Of a DNA stretch of 30,000 nt, positions 1 to 8,885 are shown piece by piece. The stretch covers positions 83,509-113,508 of the forward strand of contig CAUYUJ010014177.1 in NCBI GenBank assembly GCA_963575745.1. The letters are read 5' to 3'. A model generated the notes under the pieces. That model saw only the letters and a list, made by a program, of their open reading frames with translations, made no database searches and had not been told where the DNA came from. The stretch's first letter is position 1; every line of letters starts with the position of its first letter. Made by a program: the position numbers and the translations under genes. The stretch is from Prorocentrum cordatum. Taxonomy: Eukaryota; Sar; Dinophyceae; Prorocentrales; Prorocentraceae.

Positions 1-64
<64 letters not shown>

Positions 65-69
65 GGTTG

Positions 70-145
<76 letters not shown>

Positions 146-170
146 GATTTCGTTGTTGCTGTTGTTGCTG
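1..170. repeat. (TGT)n trinucleotide microsatellite
   Basis: The window opens inside an almost pure TGT run with one interruption near 65-70 and degeneration after about 145 (GTTGCTGTTGTTGCTGG). Its left end lies outside the window. It opens a poly-Leu/Val frame on the plus strand that is an artefact of the repeat. Confidence 0.97.
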
Positions 171-171
171 G

Positions 172-345
172 CCTCCCTTTTCTTTTGCGCTGTCAGACTG
201 AAAGCGCCAAACCATGTATGAAAACGCTAAAACAACGCATCATATATTTAGCGCTTTTAGTTTTTGTCGACACCCGAAAGCGCAAAACAAAAACAACATT
301 ATTACCAAGACGCCGAGCTGACAACGCTAAAAAGACGCCCTGGGC
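172..345. other. AT-richer island with a reiterated GCGCTAAAA-like motif, no gene
   Basis: Variants of AAAGCGC / AACGCTAAAA / TTTAGCGCTTTT occur about five times in 160 bp, in both orientations (near 200, 222, 250, 277 and 323). The composition is clearly lower in GC than the next kilobase. No coding frame is convincing. It could be a decayed tandem or foldback repeat; the function is unknown. Confidence 0.4.
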
Positions 346-419
346 AGATTTAGGCGAACCAAGCCTACAGGGCTCCTTTGGGGCCCTTTTCTCCACTCCC
401 CAATTAAGGTCCCGCCCAG

Positions 420-1022
420 AAGTCCCGACCCTTTCCCGGGGACCGGTTTCTCATCCTGAGTCGTTTTGTTGACGGCCCATGGGCCCAGCGAGGGTCTCCC
501 GAGGCCGAAGGTAGCGAAAGACCTCCCGTCCCGATTCTGTTCACGACGCGCCCGGGGCTTCCGGGGACCGCGCATTGAACAAACGCAAGACGCCGCGTAT
601 GTCTGGGGCGCCAGAGCGGGACCGCCTGCCCCGCGCGCGCGGCCCTTGTTGGCGCTGGGGGGGGGGCTGCCGGGCTGCCCCTCCTCCTGGCGGCCGCACG
701 CGCGTGTGACCGCCCGCCGATACATCTCCGCGCATGTGGGCCCGGCGGGCCCTCCAACAAGGGGCGCTCGGGGCGGACCGCGTGGGCCAGCTGCCCGTCT
801 GCCGCCCGAGCCGCCCCAGGCATGCTCGCGTCCTGGGTTAACGTATGCGGCGGGAGGCTATTCCTCGTCGTACGTCGGGCTCCAGGGGGCCCTCATATAA
901 CCGGGCCCCAGGACCGTCAAAGCACGGCGCAGGATGAGAAGCCGGTCCTGGGGCGCGGGTCGGGACAGCCAGGGGCCCCGCGTGGAGAAAATCAGGGCGT
1001 CGCGCGTCTGGGGCGCAGGCCT
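420..1022. repeat. Degenerate inverted and direct repeats in a GC-rich block
   Basis: The reverse complement of about 420-492 aligns over some 65 bp with 903-966; the shared core is AGGATGAGAA followed by CCGGTCC and GGGTCGGGAC. In addition, 563-615 resembles 970-1022 in direct orientation (GGGGACCGCGCATTGAACAA against GGGGCCCCGCGTGGAGAAAA, both ending in GTCTGGGGCG). The block looks like a diverged dispersed repeat family rather than a gene. Open frames on both strands here probably only reflect high GC content. Confidence 0.45.
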
Positions 1023-1555
1023 GGAGACGACGGCCCACCTCGTCGGGCAGGGCCCGGGGGGCGGCAGAGTGGCGCAGGGCAGCGCGCGCCAAGAGGGGGC
1101 AGTCCCTGGCTGCGCTGGTCGAGGGGCTCCTCGGCGGTGCGGGCCCGGCGGCAGCGGCGGGCGCAGCGCGAGAGGCGAGGGAGCTGGCCGCGCTCCGGGG
1201 CACGAGCGGGCATCATAGCCGGCTCAAAAGTCAAACGAGTCCTCCCCTGGACCGAAGCGTCCAGCTCCTGCGCCGGCCGGCAGGCCGCCCCTCGTATACG
1301 GCGTCGCCGCCCCCGAGAGGGCCGCGTCGCGGATGGCGCCACGGCCTCCCCGGGGGCGCCCCGGGGCGCGGCGCGCCGCCCGCAGGCCGGGCGCGGGCCG
1401 TGCCTGGGCCCCGCGGCCGCGGGGAGGCCCTCGCCCCGCAGGCCCGCGGGGCAGCGGCCGCGGGCTGCGCGGGCTGGCCGCGGGCCCGGGGCAGGCCTGC
1501 CCCGGCTCTCGCGGGGGGCGCGCCGCGCTGCGGCACGCGGCCCGCCCGGAGCGCG
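1023..1555. other. GC-rich stretch, no gene recognised
   Basis: Very GC-rich sequence, open in several frames on both strands, with Arg/Ala/Gly/Pro-dominated translations. No motif or family was recognised. Confidence 0.5.
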
Positions 1556-1770
1556 GAGGGGGGAGGAGGCGGGATGAGGAGGAGGTGGAGGAGGATGGAG
1601 GAGGGGGGAGGAGGAGGAGGCGGAGGAGGAGGAGGAGGAGGGCAGAGGAGGAGGAGGAGGAGGAGGAGGAGGAGGAGGAGGAGGAGGAGGAGGAGGAGGA
1701 GGAGGAGGAGGCGGAGGTAGGAGGAGGAGGAGGGAGGACGAGGACGAAGATGAGGCGGCGGCGGCGGCGG
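1556..1770. repeat. (GGA)n purine-rich microsatellite
   Basis: GGA/GAG triplets with minor interruptions; the purest part is about 1641-1710. The strong purine/pyrimidine strand asymmetry could form triplex or G-rich structures. The poly-Glu, poly-Arg, poly-Ser and poly-Leu frames across it are artefacts. Confidence 0.95.
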
Positions 1771-2097
1771 CGCTCCACAAGAGTCCAAGGAGGGTCGGAC
1801 TAGGAAGGACTGGGGGAGTACCCCCACATCAAACTGCTTGGTGCTTTCTATTTTTCCACGAGGGGCGCTGGCGGCAGCCCCGCGCATGCGCAGGGGGTGC
1901 CAGTGCACAGCCCGAGCCGAGGAGGCTCCTCACCAGGCGGCGGGGGGGAGGCGAGGCACAAGATGAGTCACTGAGTCCAGACGGCCCAACAGCAAGCAGC
2001 AACGAACCGGAAGAAGGGTGAGGGAGCAGGCCGTACCAGGCCACGGCCGCACAAAGGCGCGTGCGATCAGCATCCGCAAGCGGATGCCAGGCCCCCG
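1771..2097. other. Unique-looking spacer, no gene recognised
   Basis: Non-repetitive sequence between two microsatellites. No convincing coding frame, RNA gene or known element was recognised. Confidence 0.45.
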
Positions 2098-2519
2098 ACA
2101 CACACACACACACATACACACACATACACACACATACACACACACACGCACACACACACACCACACGCACACACACACATACACACATACACACACATAC
2201 ATACATACATACATACATACATACATACATACATACGTACATGCATGCATGCATGCATGCATGCATGCATGCATACGTACGTACGTACGTACGTACGTAC
2301 GTACGTACATACATACATACATACATACATACATACATACATACTTACATACACACACCACACACCACACACCACACACCACACACCACACACCACACAC
2401 CACACACCACACACCACACAACACACACCACACACCACACACCACACACCACACACCACACACCACACACCAAACACCACACACCACACACCACACCACA
2501 CACCACACACACACCACCA
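2098..2519. repeat. Compound microsatellite CA - CATA - CATG - TACG - TACA - ACACACC
   Basis: Successive blocks: (CA)n to about 2200, (CATA)n to about 2237, (CATG)n to about 2271, (TACG)n to about 2308, (TACA)n to about 2345, then a 7-mer ACACACC array to about 2515. Adjacent blocks differ by single-base changes of the unit. Alternating purine-pyrimidine tracts (CA, CATG, TACG) can adopt Z-form or cruciform DNA. Confidence 0.96.
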
Positions 2520-2843
2520 CGTCCACAGTGATGGGCCGCCCCTGAGGGGTGGAGGAGAGGTCGACGGCCCAGCGGAATGGGAAAGGCGGCCTAGGAGGAG
2601 AGGGAGAGGGACGAACACGCCAGCAGGAGGGGCCCGTCACTCGAGTAAAAACTGCACCAGCGTTCACGAAAGCTGATTGACAAGTCAGTGCGGCCCCAGA
2701 GCAACAAACTTACAGCACACGTTTAATCCAATCCAGAGGAGGCGGAACACAGCAACTCGCAACTCAAAGCATTGAAACCAACGCCGACGCTGGACCGCCT
2801 GGACAGGCAGTGTTGCAAGAAAAGGGGCCCCGAGTGATCAAGA
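2520..2843. other. Spacer, no gene recognised
   Basis: Non-repetitive sequence after the compound microsatellite. No convincing coding frame was seen on either strand. Confidence 0.45.
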
Positions 2844-3545
2844 TTATTGAATGGCCTCGATCACGTTCTGACCCTCCAGCTCAAGATGGCCAGGGGGGCT
2901 CGGGCCTGCAAGAGCCTGCTTCTCGCAATCTTCGATAGCCCGCACGACCGTACGCTCAAAGACCTGATCGCGCACACAAGTGATGAGACGCCTCTTCTTC
3001 CTATCAGGTGTTGCCTCCGTCCTGAAGAGGCCCGCAAAGTGCTGAGCCTCACTCGGCCCAGGCTTGACTACAGCCAGGTACTTGTTGAGCAGCTCCTTCA
3101 GTGGTTCAGCACACGACTCGAGCAAGGTGATGACTGCGGCAGTCAGCAGGAACATGTCAGGGTGACCCTGGCCATGATCTGACTTAACCCTTGACCCGCG
3201 GCAAGTACTCCTCCGAGTGGGTCTTGGACAGTGCACGATACAGAGCACCTTCTGTAGCCAACTCACATTGAGCCGTGCACGCTGGCTCGAGCAACCTCGA
3301 CGTCTGATGAGCGATGACCCCGAACTTGAGTGCGGAGGAAGACTTCTCCTTCTCTTCCGTAGACACCAGAGCTCTTTACTCCACACCTCGTCCCAGCGAC
3401 ACCGCCGTACCACCACTCGGCTCCGCGCTAGAGAACTGATCTCCCCACAAGGCCATTCGAGAGCACAAGAGGAAGCGTAACAAGCGAGGGCAGCATCAAG
3501 ACACCTGCACTCGAGCCAAACGATTTCAGAACATACTTCGAACAC
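2844..3545 (-). pseudogene. Broken minus-strand coding stretch, unknown protein
   Basis: I do not recognise the family. Two neighbouring frames on the minus strand look coding in turn. The upstream segment (about 3366 to 3184) includes STEEKEKSSSALKFGV and ends in EEYLPRVKG. The downstream segment (about 3185 to 2844) contains FLLTAAVITLLESCAEPLKE and RTEATPDRKKRRLIT and ends in LEGQNVIEAIQ before a stop. Composition there is balanced and amphipathic, unlike the repeat-derived frames around it. The frame change near 3180-3190 means either a frameshifted relic or an unrecognised intron. It continues the strand and direction of the reading at 3545-4169, so the two may be parts of one former gene. 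Moderate-to-low confidence that this was ever coding. Confidence 0.38.
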
Positions 3546-4169
3546 TACATGGGCGGCGGGTGTCCGAACATCTGGGTTCTGGCAGCCGCGTGCGCGGGAG
3601 GCTCTCCGTCACGCAGCTCGCACGAATTCGCGGGGCTCACCATATGAGACCGTATAGTGACCGAGCCTCGATCTGTTGGGCATTCTCCCATCTTACTCCT
3701 TTGGTCCAGATGTTCCGAAGCAAACCTTTTAGTAGTGTAGACGTTGTGATACCTGATACATTTGACGGATACCGTCCGGATTTTCGCAAGGCCTTCTTTT
3801 CCTATGCCCCTCGGCCTGAGAGTTGGACTGGTGCAGAAGCAGCTGGCGCCTGGTACCGAAGCCAGTTGCACAGCTTGCGATCTCGCACGCATGCGGAGCA
3901 TGATAGATGGGCTCTGGTACAACTTGAGGTGGCTGCTCACCACCTCTTTGTTCAACATTACCTCCTCCATCACCTCCCTGTTCCACATCACCTCCTCCCC
4001 CTTCTCCTTGTACAACCACCTCCATATCCACCCCTTGCCCCTCCACTTCAATCTCCTCCTCCGATCTCTTATCCCAATGTGTATCACTCAATGCTCTTGG
4101 TCCTTTCATACCGGGGCGTGCGTAAAAAACGACCATCCGTCGATATGATGAGGTAATGGCGTTCTGCAT
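3545..4169 (-). pseudogene. Minus-strand coding-like region with a C2H2-like finger, frame broken
   Basis: One frame runs 4169 to 3729 (146 codons): an acidic/Gly/Gln segment (about residues 36-80), then a single zinc-finger-like motif with Cys95, Cys100, Phe104, Leu110 and His113, matching C-x4-C-x3-F-x5-L-x2-H. The last His is displaced (x8 instead of x3-5), so the finger is atypical. Near 3790 an overlapping frame takes over (VSVKCIRYHNVYTTKRF and onward) and runs to a stop at 3545. The next coding-like minus-strand segment begins at that point. I infer a decayed or intron-split gene. A single finger with odd spacing does not establish a transcription factor. Plus-strand frames over the same bases look less natural. 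Confidence 0.35.
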
Positions 4170-4254
4170 TAGAAGTAATGATCGTGCGTGTCGTACGAAA
4201 CGTGTGAGGGGTGTGCCGCGAAACGGGCGCGGGGCCAGAATACGCTCAAACAGG

Positions 4255-4395
4255 GTCCTCCTGGAACGGCGGAGTGTCCATTATCTTCGCCCGCGCGTGA
4301 GGCCACTGTATCGTTTCCATTATCTTCGCCCGCGCGTGAGGCCACATTCTCGGTCCCATGAGATTCGCCCGCACGTGGGGCCACATTTTCGCATT
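4255..4395. repeat. 39-bp tandem repeat, about three copies
   Basis: The unit contains CATTATCTTCGCCCGCGCGT; copies start near 4239, 4278 and 4317, and the last is diverged. The period is a multiple of three, so the minus strand encodes a 13-residue repeat (NVASRAGEDNG-like) in one frame. Either a minisatellite or a remnant of a repetitive protein. Confidence 0.7.
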
Positions 4396-4495
4396 CATCT
4401 GTTACAGCCCAAAAATCGTGTTCGCCCTCCCCCCCTCCCCCCCATGGAGCAAAGCTGGGTGGAGGCGGAAGCGCCGACCTGCCCGGCCCACGAGT

Positions 4496-4960
4496 CAGCT
4501 TTGCACTTCGGGGGGGAGGGGGGGGAGGGAAAGAGGGAGGGAGGGGGAGGGAAGGTGGAGGAGGCAGGGAGGAGGAGGAGGAGGAGGAGGACGACGACGA
4601 CGAGGAGGAGGACGAGGAGGGAGGAACAGCTTTGCACTTCGGGGGGGAGGGGGGGAGGGAAAGGGGGAGGGAAGGGGGAGGGAAGGGGGGAGGGAGGCAG
4701 TGGGGGAGGAGGGGGGAGGAAGAGGAGGGTGAAGGGGAGGAGGAGGAATGAGGAATGAGGAATGAGGAATGAGGAATCAGGAGGAGGAGGACGAAGAGGA
4801 GGAGGAGGAGGAGGAGAAGGAGGAGGAGGAGGAGAAAGGAGGAACAACTCTGCACTTCGGAGGGGAAGGGGGGGAAGGGAAGGAAGGAGGAAGGGAGGGA
4901 GGAGGGAGGAAAAGGAGGAATGAGGAGGATGGAGGAGGAGGAGGGGCGACGAGGAGAAGG
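4496..4960. repeat. G/A-rich minisatellite with recurring TTTGCACTTCGG segments
   Basis: Purine-rich GGGA/GGAGGA sequence with three spaced copies of a TTTGCACTTCGG-like segment (near 4499, 4629 and 4849; the last reads CTCTGCACTTCGG), and a short array of GGAATGA at 4744-4775. Long Pro/Ser/Leu or Gly/Glu/Arg frames across it are artefacts. Confidence 0.85.
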
Positions 4961-4969
4961 AACGAGGAT

Positions 4970-5365
4970 GATTTTCAAATGGAGTGCGAAGGAGTGCCTC
5001 TGGGGAGTATCTCCAGAGGCTTTCGGGCGGAGTGCGGACGACTGCGGAGGATTTCAAATTCGAGCGGAGGCCTCTGGGGAGCACCTCCAGAGGCCTCCAG
5101 GAGGAGTGCGGACGAATGCGGAGGATTTCAAATTCAAGCGGAGGCCTCTGGGGAGTGCCTCCGGAGGCTTTCGGGCGGAGTGCGGACGAATGCGGAGGAT
5201 GTCAAATTCCAGCGGAGGCCTCTGGACTGCCTCCCAGAGGCTTCCGGGAGGAGTGCGGACGAGTGCGGAGGATATCAAATTCGAGCGGAGGCGTCTGGGG
5301 ACTAGTGCTGGAGGCCTCCGGCGGGAGGATTGCGGACGAGTGCGGACGATTTTGAATTGGAGGCT
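4970..5365. repeat. 74-bp satellite, about five copies
   Basis: Each unit contains GTGCGGACGAATGCGGAGGA, then a TCAAATTC core and GCGGAGGCCTCTGGGGA. The TCAAAT core starts at about 4975, 5054, 5128, 5202 and 5275, giving spacings of 79, 74, 74 and 73. A last partial copy (TTTTGAATTGG) ends near 5360. The period is not a multiple of three, so the frames through it are not conserved. Confidence 0.92.
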
Positions 5366-5429
5366 GGAGGATGGGAGGGTGGGGCGGCGGGCGAGGGAGG
5401 GGGGAGGGATAGGCCCGGCGACAAAGAAG

Positions 5430-5630
5430 CGACCACATCTTCTTTGCGAGACCTTGCGTGCAGAGGCTGTGATATGATTCGGGCAGGCCCAGTGAGGCAG
5501 ACATGAAAACATCTCCCTGGCGAAGACGTGCGTGCAGAGGCTGTGATATGTTTTGCCAGCCGCGGTGAGGGAGACTTCAAACCATCTTCCTTGCCAAGAT
5601 GTGCGTGCAAAGGCTGTGATGCGATGATGT
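5430..5630. repeat. 73/74-bp tandem repeat, about 2.5 copies
   Basis: Copies of GCGTGCAGAGGCTGTGATAT start near 5456, 5530 and 5603 (spacings 74 and 73). The sequence is not obviously related to the preceding 74-bp array although the period is the same. Confidence 0.85.
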
Positions 5631-5634
5631 TGGC

Positions 5635-5772
5635 ATGTGAATCGAACGATGTCGTGCGTGCGATTGCTGTGCGATGATCTGGTTGTGATGTGGAGGCAAC
5701 TGTGAACCGAACGATGTCGTGCGTGCGATGGCTGTGCGATGATATGGTTGTCATGTGGAGGCAACTGTGAAC
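5635..5772. repeat. 65-bp tandem repeat, two copies
   Basis: CGAACGATGTCGTGCGTGCG begins at about 5643 and 5708. The two units (to the shared GGAGGCAACTGTGAACCG) are nearly identical. Confidence 0.9.
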
Positions 5773-5779
5773 CGTCTGG

Positions 5780-6170
5780 CGCGCTCCGCGTGCCACGGTC
5801 GTTTCTTTCGCACACACCGGTATCCCCAAGCGCTGTTATATAATAGGCACTCTGGGGAACAGCTTCGCGGACATACTCATTCCAGAACAAAAGCAAGTGG
5901 CCACCGAACGTGCATTGGGCGTTCTTCTGGCGTGTACAACCGTTCAATTCACGCAGAGATATCAAGCGGCAGCTGGCTCCACCACGGGCGCACCGAGCTC
6001 GAATTTGGTTTTGATGCCGCGTTCACGAACTCATCGTACAAGTTATGCTTGTCCCACTGGGCGTAGCCGAACACAGTGGCAATCCGCAGCACGTGCCGCT
6101 CAGGAAACTTGATGATTTCTTGCCACCACTTCACCCTCTTGCCACGCAGTATTCTTAGAGGGGGGGGTCT
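5780..6170 (-). pseudogene. Minus-strand coding-like fragment, unknown protein
   Basis: The minus strand from about 6134 to 5949 reads as a natural-looking protein: VKWWQEIIKFPERHVLRIAT, then FGYAQWDKHNLYDEF and VRPWWSQLPLDISA before a stop. After the stop the same frame continues with IERLYTPEERPMHVRWPLAF until another stop, and a neighbouring frame is also readable (LLLFWNEYVREAVPQSAYY). Stops and alternating frames suggest a decayed gene, or exons. The aromatic-rich sequence is not repeat-derived. I do not recognise the family. Further coding-like stretches lie upstream on the same strand (6281-6730 and 6854-7138). Confidence 0.35.
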
Positions 6171-6280
6171 GAAGCTTTAGCATGTCTTCTACCTCTTGAT
6201 CTGGTCACCCGCATATCACTTAGATCTCCCCTCCGTCGCCTCAATCATCAGACACCCTCTGCCTTGCAAAGCTTTCCTCG
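6171..6280. other. Spacer between minus-strand fragments
   Basis: No feature is supported here. On the minus strand this stretch carries stops in the frames that are open on either side. Confidence 0.4.
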
Positions 6281-6730
6281 CTAGATTCGCTTGCGTACCT
6301 TAAGGTCGCTGGGGCTCCGGCTCCTCAAGCTTCCAGTTCCGTCTCCACCGTGCGCTTGACATTCGCTCCCCTCCTTTCCTCGTTTTCCACTCCTCCCCAG
6401 AAGCTGCCGAGACCAGCAGAGGCATGCCTGGCTCTCCTTACCCCCTTGGCAGCGCATCTGGCCACCAAAGTCCTCTGCAGCTCGCTGCACCGTTCCCCTC
6501 ATCCTATCCTTGTCCCGACGCAGCCTCCTCATACCATGTTGCGTCCCCCTCCCTTCAAGTTGAAGTATAGATACTTGCTTGTCACCGTTCGGTGCCACTC
6601 CATCCATACAGAACTCGGAGTCCAGATGCCAAACTTGCGCGTTCGCTCTCGCTCTACGCTGTGCCGCGTCCGCGGCGGCGTTGGCACGAGCAGCATCATC
6701 CGAAAAACGCGTCACTGAAATGTCAAACAA
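6281..6730 (-). CDS. Hypothetical minus-strand open frame (149 codons)
   Basis: Not recognised. The first half looks most like protein: MFDISVTRFSDDAARANAAA, Ala/Arg-rich helix, then FCMDGVAPNGDKQVSILQLE. The second half is Gly/Arg/Gln-rich and less convincing; a different frame there contains RWRRNWKLEEPEPQRP. It may be an exon or part of the relic that continues at 5949-6134. No signal peptide or membrane segment is evident. Low confidence as an independent gene. Confidence 0.3.
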   Translation of the reverse strand: MFDISVTRFSDDAARANAAADAAQRRARANAQVWHLDSEFCMDGVAPNGDKQVSILQLEGRGTQHGMRRLRRDKDRMRGTVQRAAEDFGGQMRCQGGKESQACLCWSRQLLGRSGKRGKEGSECQAHGGDGTGSLRSRSPSDLKVRKRI

Positions 6731-6853
6731 CTCCCTCGCACAACATTCAGATAGTGTCTAGCTTCCTCGGACGGCGCGATACAGTGCCAGAGTCACTCAA
6801 CACTGACGTGGATCCTTCCAGTGTCCGAGCTCCTGAACGTGTCTTTGGGTGTA

Positions 6854-7138
6854 TTATATGCTCCAGGAGCCAAAATCAGGCAACCGTGTCCTTGAGAAGC
6901 GTTCCCTGCCCAATCCCATGCATGTTGGTTTGTCTTCCTCCGCCTCGGCTGCGCGAGCCGTGTCTTGGTCTGTCAACTCCTCTCTGGTGCAGCGGGGGCG
7001 CGAGCGCCTGGACCAAGAGCTGTGCCCGCCTGCTTCGCCCCGGCGCCGCGCGAGCGCGAAGTCAGCGTCGCTCGGCTGCGACGCCTCGCCGGATGGCTCA
7101 CTCTGGGCTTCTTCATGAGCGTGGGGGTGGTACCCCAC
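6854..7138 (-). CDS. Hypothetical minus-strand open frame (94 codons)
   Basis: Not recognised. The translation is polar and Glu/Arg/Ser-rich (HEEAQSEPSGEASQPSDADF, and EELTDQDTARAAEAEEDKP), as expected for a disordered segment, ending in LPDFGSWSI. It lies upstream of 6281-6730 on the same strand and could be the 5' part of the same broken gene. The overlapping plus-strand frame is a weaker candidate. Confidence 0.25.
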   Translation of the reverse strand: MGYHPHAHEEAQSEPSGEASQPSDADFALARRRGEAGGHSSWSRRSRPRCTREELTDQDTARAAEAEEDKPTCMGLGRERFSRTRLPDFGSWSI

Positions 7139-7169
7139 GACAGGGGTTCGATGTGGGGCTGTGGTGACG

Positions 7170-7500
7170 CGCCCCCCCCCCCCCCCCCGACGCTCGTCAA
7201 GAAGCTAAGAAGCTCGGAGGAGGCGAAGGCACTCCGCCGAGCAGTGCGGGATGACGGTCAGGACACTTCTGTGTGGGGGTGCCTCGCGGAGTAGCGCGCC
7301 CCTTGTGTCGATGGTCAACCAGTTGATTTCTGGGCCTGCTCGTGGTTGTCGTGGTTGATTGCCCTCTCCACAGGTGGCCCTCAGCGAAAGAAAGCATTTT
7401 TCCAACACTGTCCTGGAACCTCTCCAAACTGTCCTCTCCAAAATGCCCTCTCCAGGCTGCCCTCGCCAAAATTGTTCCCCCGTGTTTGTTGTTGAGCCGT
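7170..7500. repeat. Poly-C tract and CTCTCCA-type minisatellite
   Basis: A run of about 18 C lies at 7171-7188. From about 7365 to 7480 the motif CCCTCTCCA/CCTCTCCAAA recurs roughly every 15-17 bp in a degenerate way. No gene is supported. Confidence 0.6.
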
Positions 7501-7659
7501 CAGCCTGCATCCGTGGGCCGTGGCGTGGGAAGACCTCAGGGTTTTGTCGCAGCGTCGCGGTTGTTTGGGGCCAATCGGCTGGGTTGGAAAGCCAGGGTGT
7601 GCGGCACCACAGGTTTCCAAGGGAGCCGTCGCCTCCCCGGATACTGTTGAGCGTCCCAG

Positions 7660-7910
7660 GAAGGAGGACGGGAGAAGGAAGTGGGGGAAGTGGAGGAGGA
7701 GGAGGAGGAGCATAAACCGAATGAGGAAGAGCAGGAGGAGCAGGTTGAAGAGTGGGAACAGCAGAATAGAGAGGAGGACGACGAGAAGGGAGGAGGGAGA
7801 GGGAGGTGGGAGGAAGGTAGGAGGAAGGACGATGGGGGAGGGGGAGGGGGAGGAGGAGAAGGAGGAGGTGGAGAGGGAGGAGGAGGAGGGGGGGGGGGAG
7901 GGACAGAAGC
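7660..7910. repeat. GGA/GAG purine-rich low-complexity block
   Basis: Interrupted GGA and GAGGGA sequence with a G11 run near 7890. All long open frames here follow from the composition. Confidence 0.85.
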
Positions 7911-7911
7911 G

Positions 7912-8055
7912 AAGGTGCCGTTCACTGTCAATTTCGACGGCGTGGGCGCGATGTCGGCGCTGCTGAAGATTTCGTGGATCAAGTGGCCGGTGCCGATGCA
8001 CTACGCGTACCACCTCAGCCTCGAAGGTGCGGCGGAGGGTGAAGGAAGAAAATGA
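7912..8055 (+). CDS. Possible short coding fragment of unknown protein
   Basis: Directly after the GGA block the plus strand reads VPFTVNFDGVGAMSALLKIS, then WIKWPVPMHYAYHLSLEGAA, and stops at 8053-8055. The balanced hydrophobic/aromatic composition contrasts with the low-complexity sequence on both sides. It could be an exon or relic. No family was recognised and no start is defined, since the frame is open back through the poly-Glu repeat. Confidence 0.25.
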   Translation, partial: KVPFTVNFDGVGAMSALLKISWIKWPVPMHYAYHLSLEGAAEGEGRK

Positions 8056-8072
8056 ATGATAAGGAGAACACT

Positions 8073-8135
8073 GATGAGGAGGAGGAGAAGGAGGAGGAGG
8101 AGGAGGAGGAGGAGGAGGAGGAGGAGGAGGAGGAG
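8073..8135. repeat. (GAG)n microsatellite
   Basis: About twenty near-perfect GAG/GGA triplets, giving poly-Glu in one plus-strand frame. Confidence 0.95.
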
Positions 8136-8735
8136 ATCGGAGGGGAGGCAGATGAGCTGCAATCGCTGCGGCACGCGCTGCGAACGGCGCGGAGACGCCT
8201 TGGGAGAGGGGGCGGCTGGACGAGTCACCTAGAGGCGAGACGAGTGGCCCTGGACCCCCTCAGTGGCGGGCGGCGCGCGCAAGGGAGGGGGGGAGGGGGT
8301 GTCCAGCGACGATCCAAGAGAACTTCGCCGACCGCCGCACGTTGATGCCTATTCTGATGTTTCTCATTGTTCTCATTATTCTTCTCCTCCTTCTTCTTCT
8401 TCTGTTGGGAACTCTGGTTTAGCGTGTCGCGCCGCCGGTCCTGGCCCTGGCCCACAGCGCTTCGGCGCGACACGCCAACCACTTCCCGGCCCCCGATTCA
8501 CCAGCGCTCCGAGCACTTCTCGGCCTCCCGCCCCGCGGAGCGCAGCGGCATGCTGTCTGCTCGCAGGGCAGCGCGTGTCGCCGGGGCCGCCGCCGCGGCA
8601 CGCCAGGCGCACATGTGCGGCCGTGAGCCCCGAGGCCCTGCTCCCCCCCCCGCCAGGCGCCAACGTGCCCGCCTTCGCAGGTCCGAGGTCGCCGCCGGGC
8701 CGCATACTCTCAATCCAGGGCGTGGAAGGCGCGCG
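8136..8735. other. GC-rich spacer, no gene recognised
   Basis: Mixed sequence with a short TTC run near 8388-8403. Several frames are open on both strands, but none has a recognisable motif. Confidence 0.45.
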
Positions 8736-8739
8736 CTCT

Positions 8740-8787
8740 CGCCGCCGCCGCCATCACCATCACCATCATCATCAGCACCATCAGCAC

Positions 8788-8839
<52 letters not shown>

Positions 8840-8840
8840 G

Positions 8841-8885
<45 letters not shown>

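Noticed and set aside
1-221. Poly-Leu open frame at the start of the window
   Set aside because: It is the direct translation of a TGT microsatellite.
992-1908. Long Pro/Ser/Leu-rich minus-strand frames around the GGA array
   Set aside because: They follow from repeat composition and GC content; all three frames are open at once.
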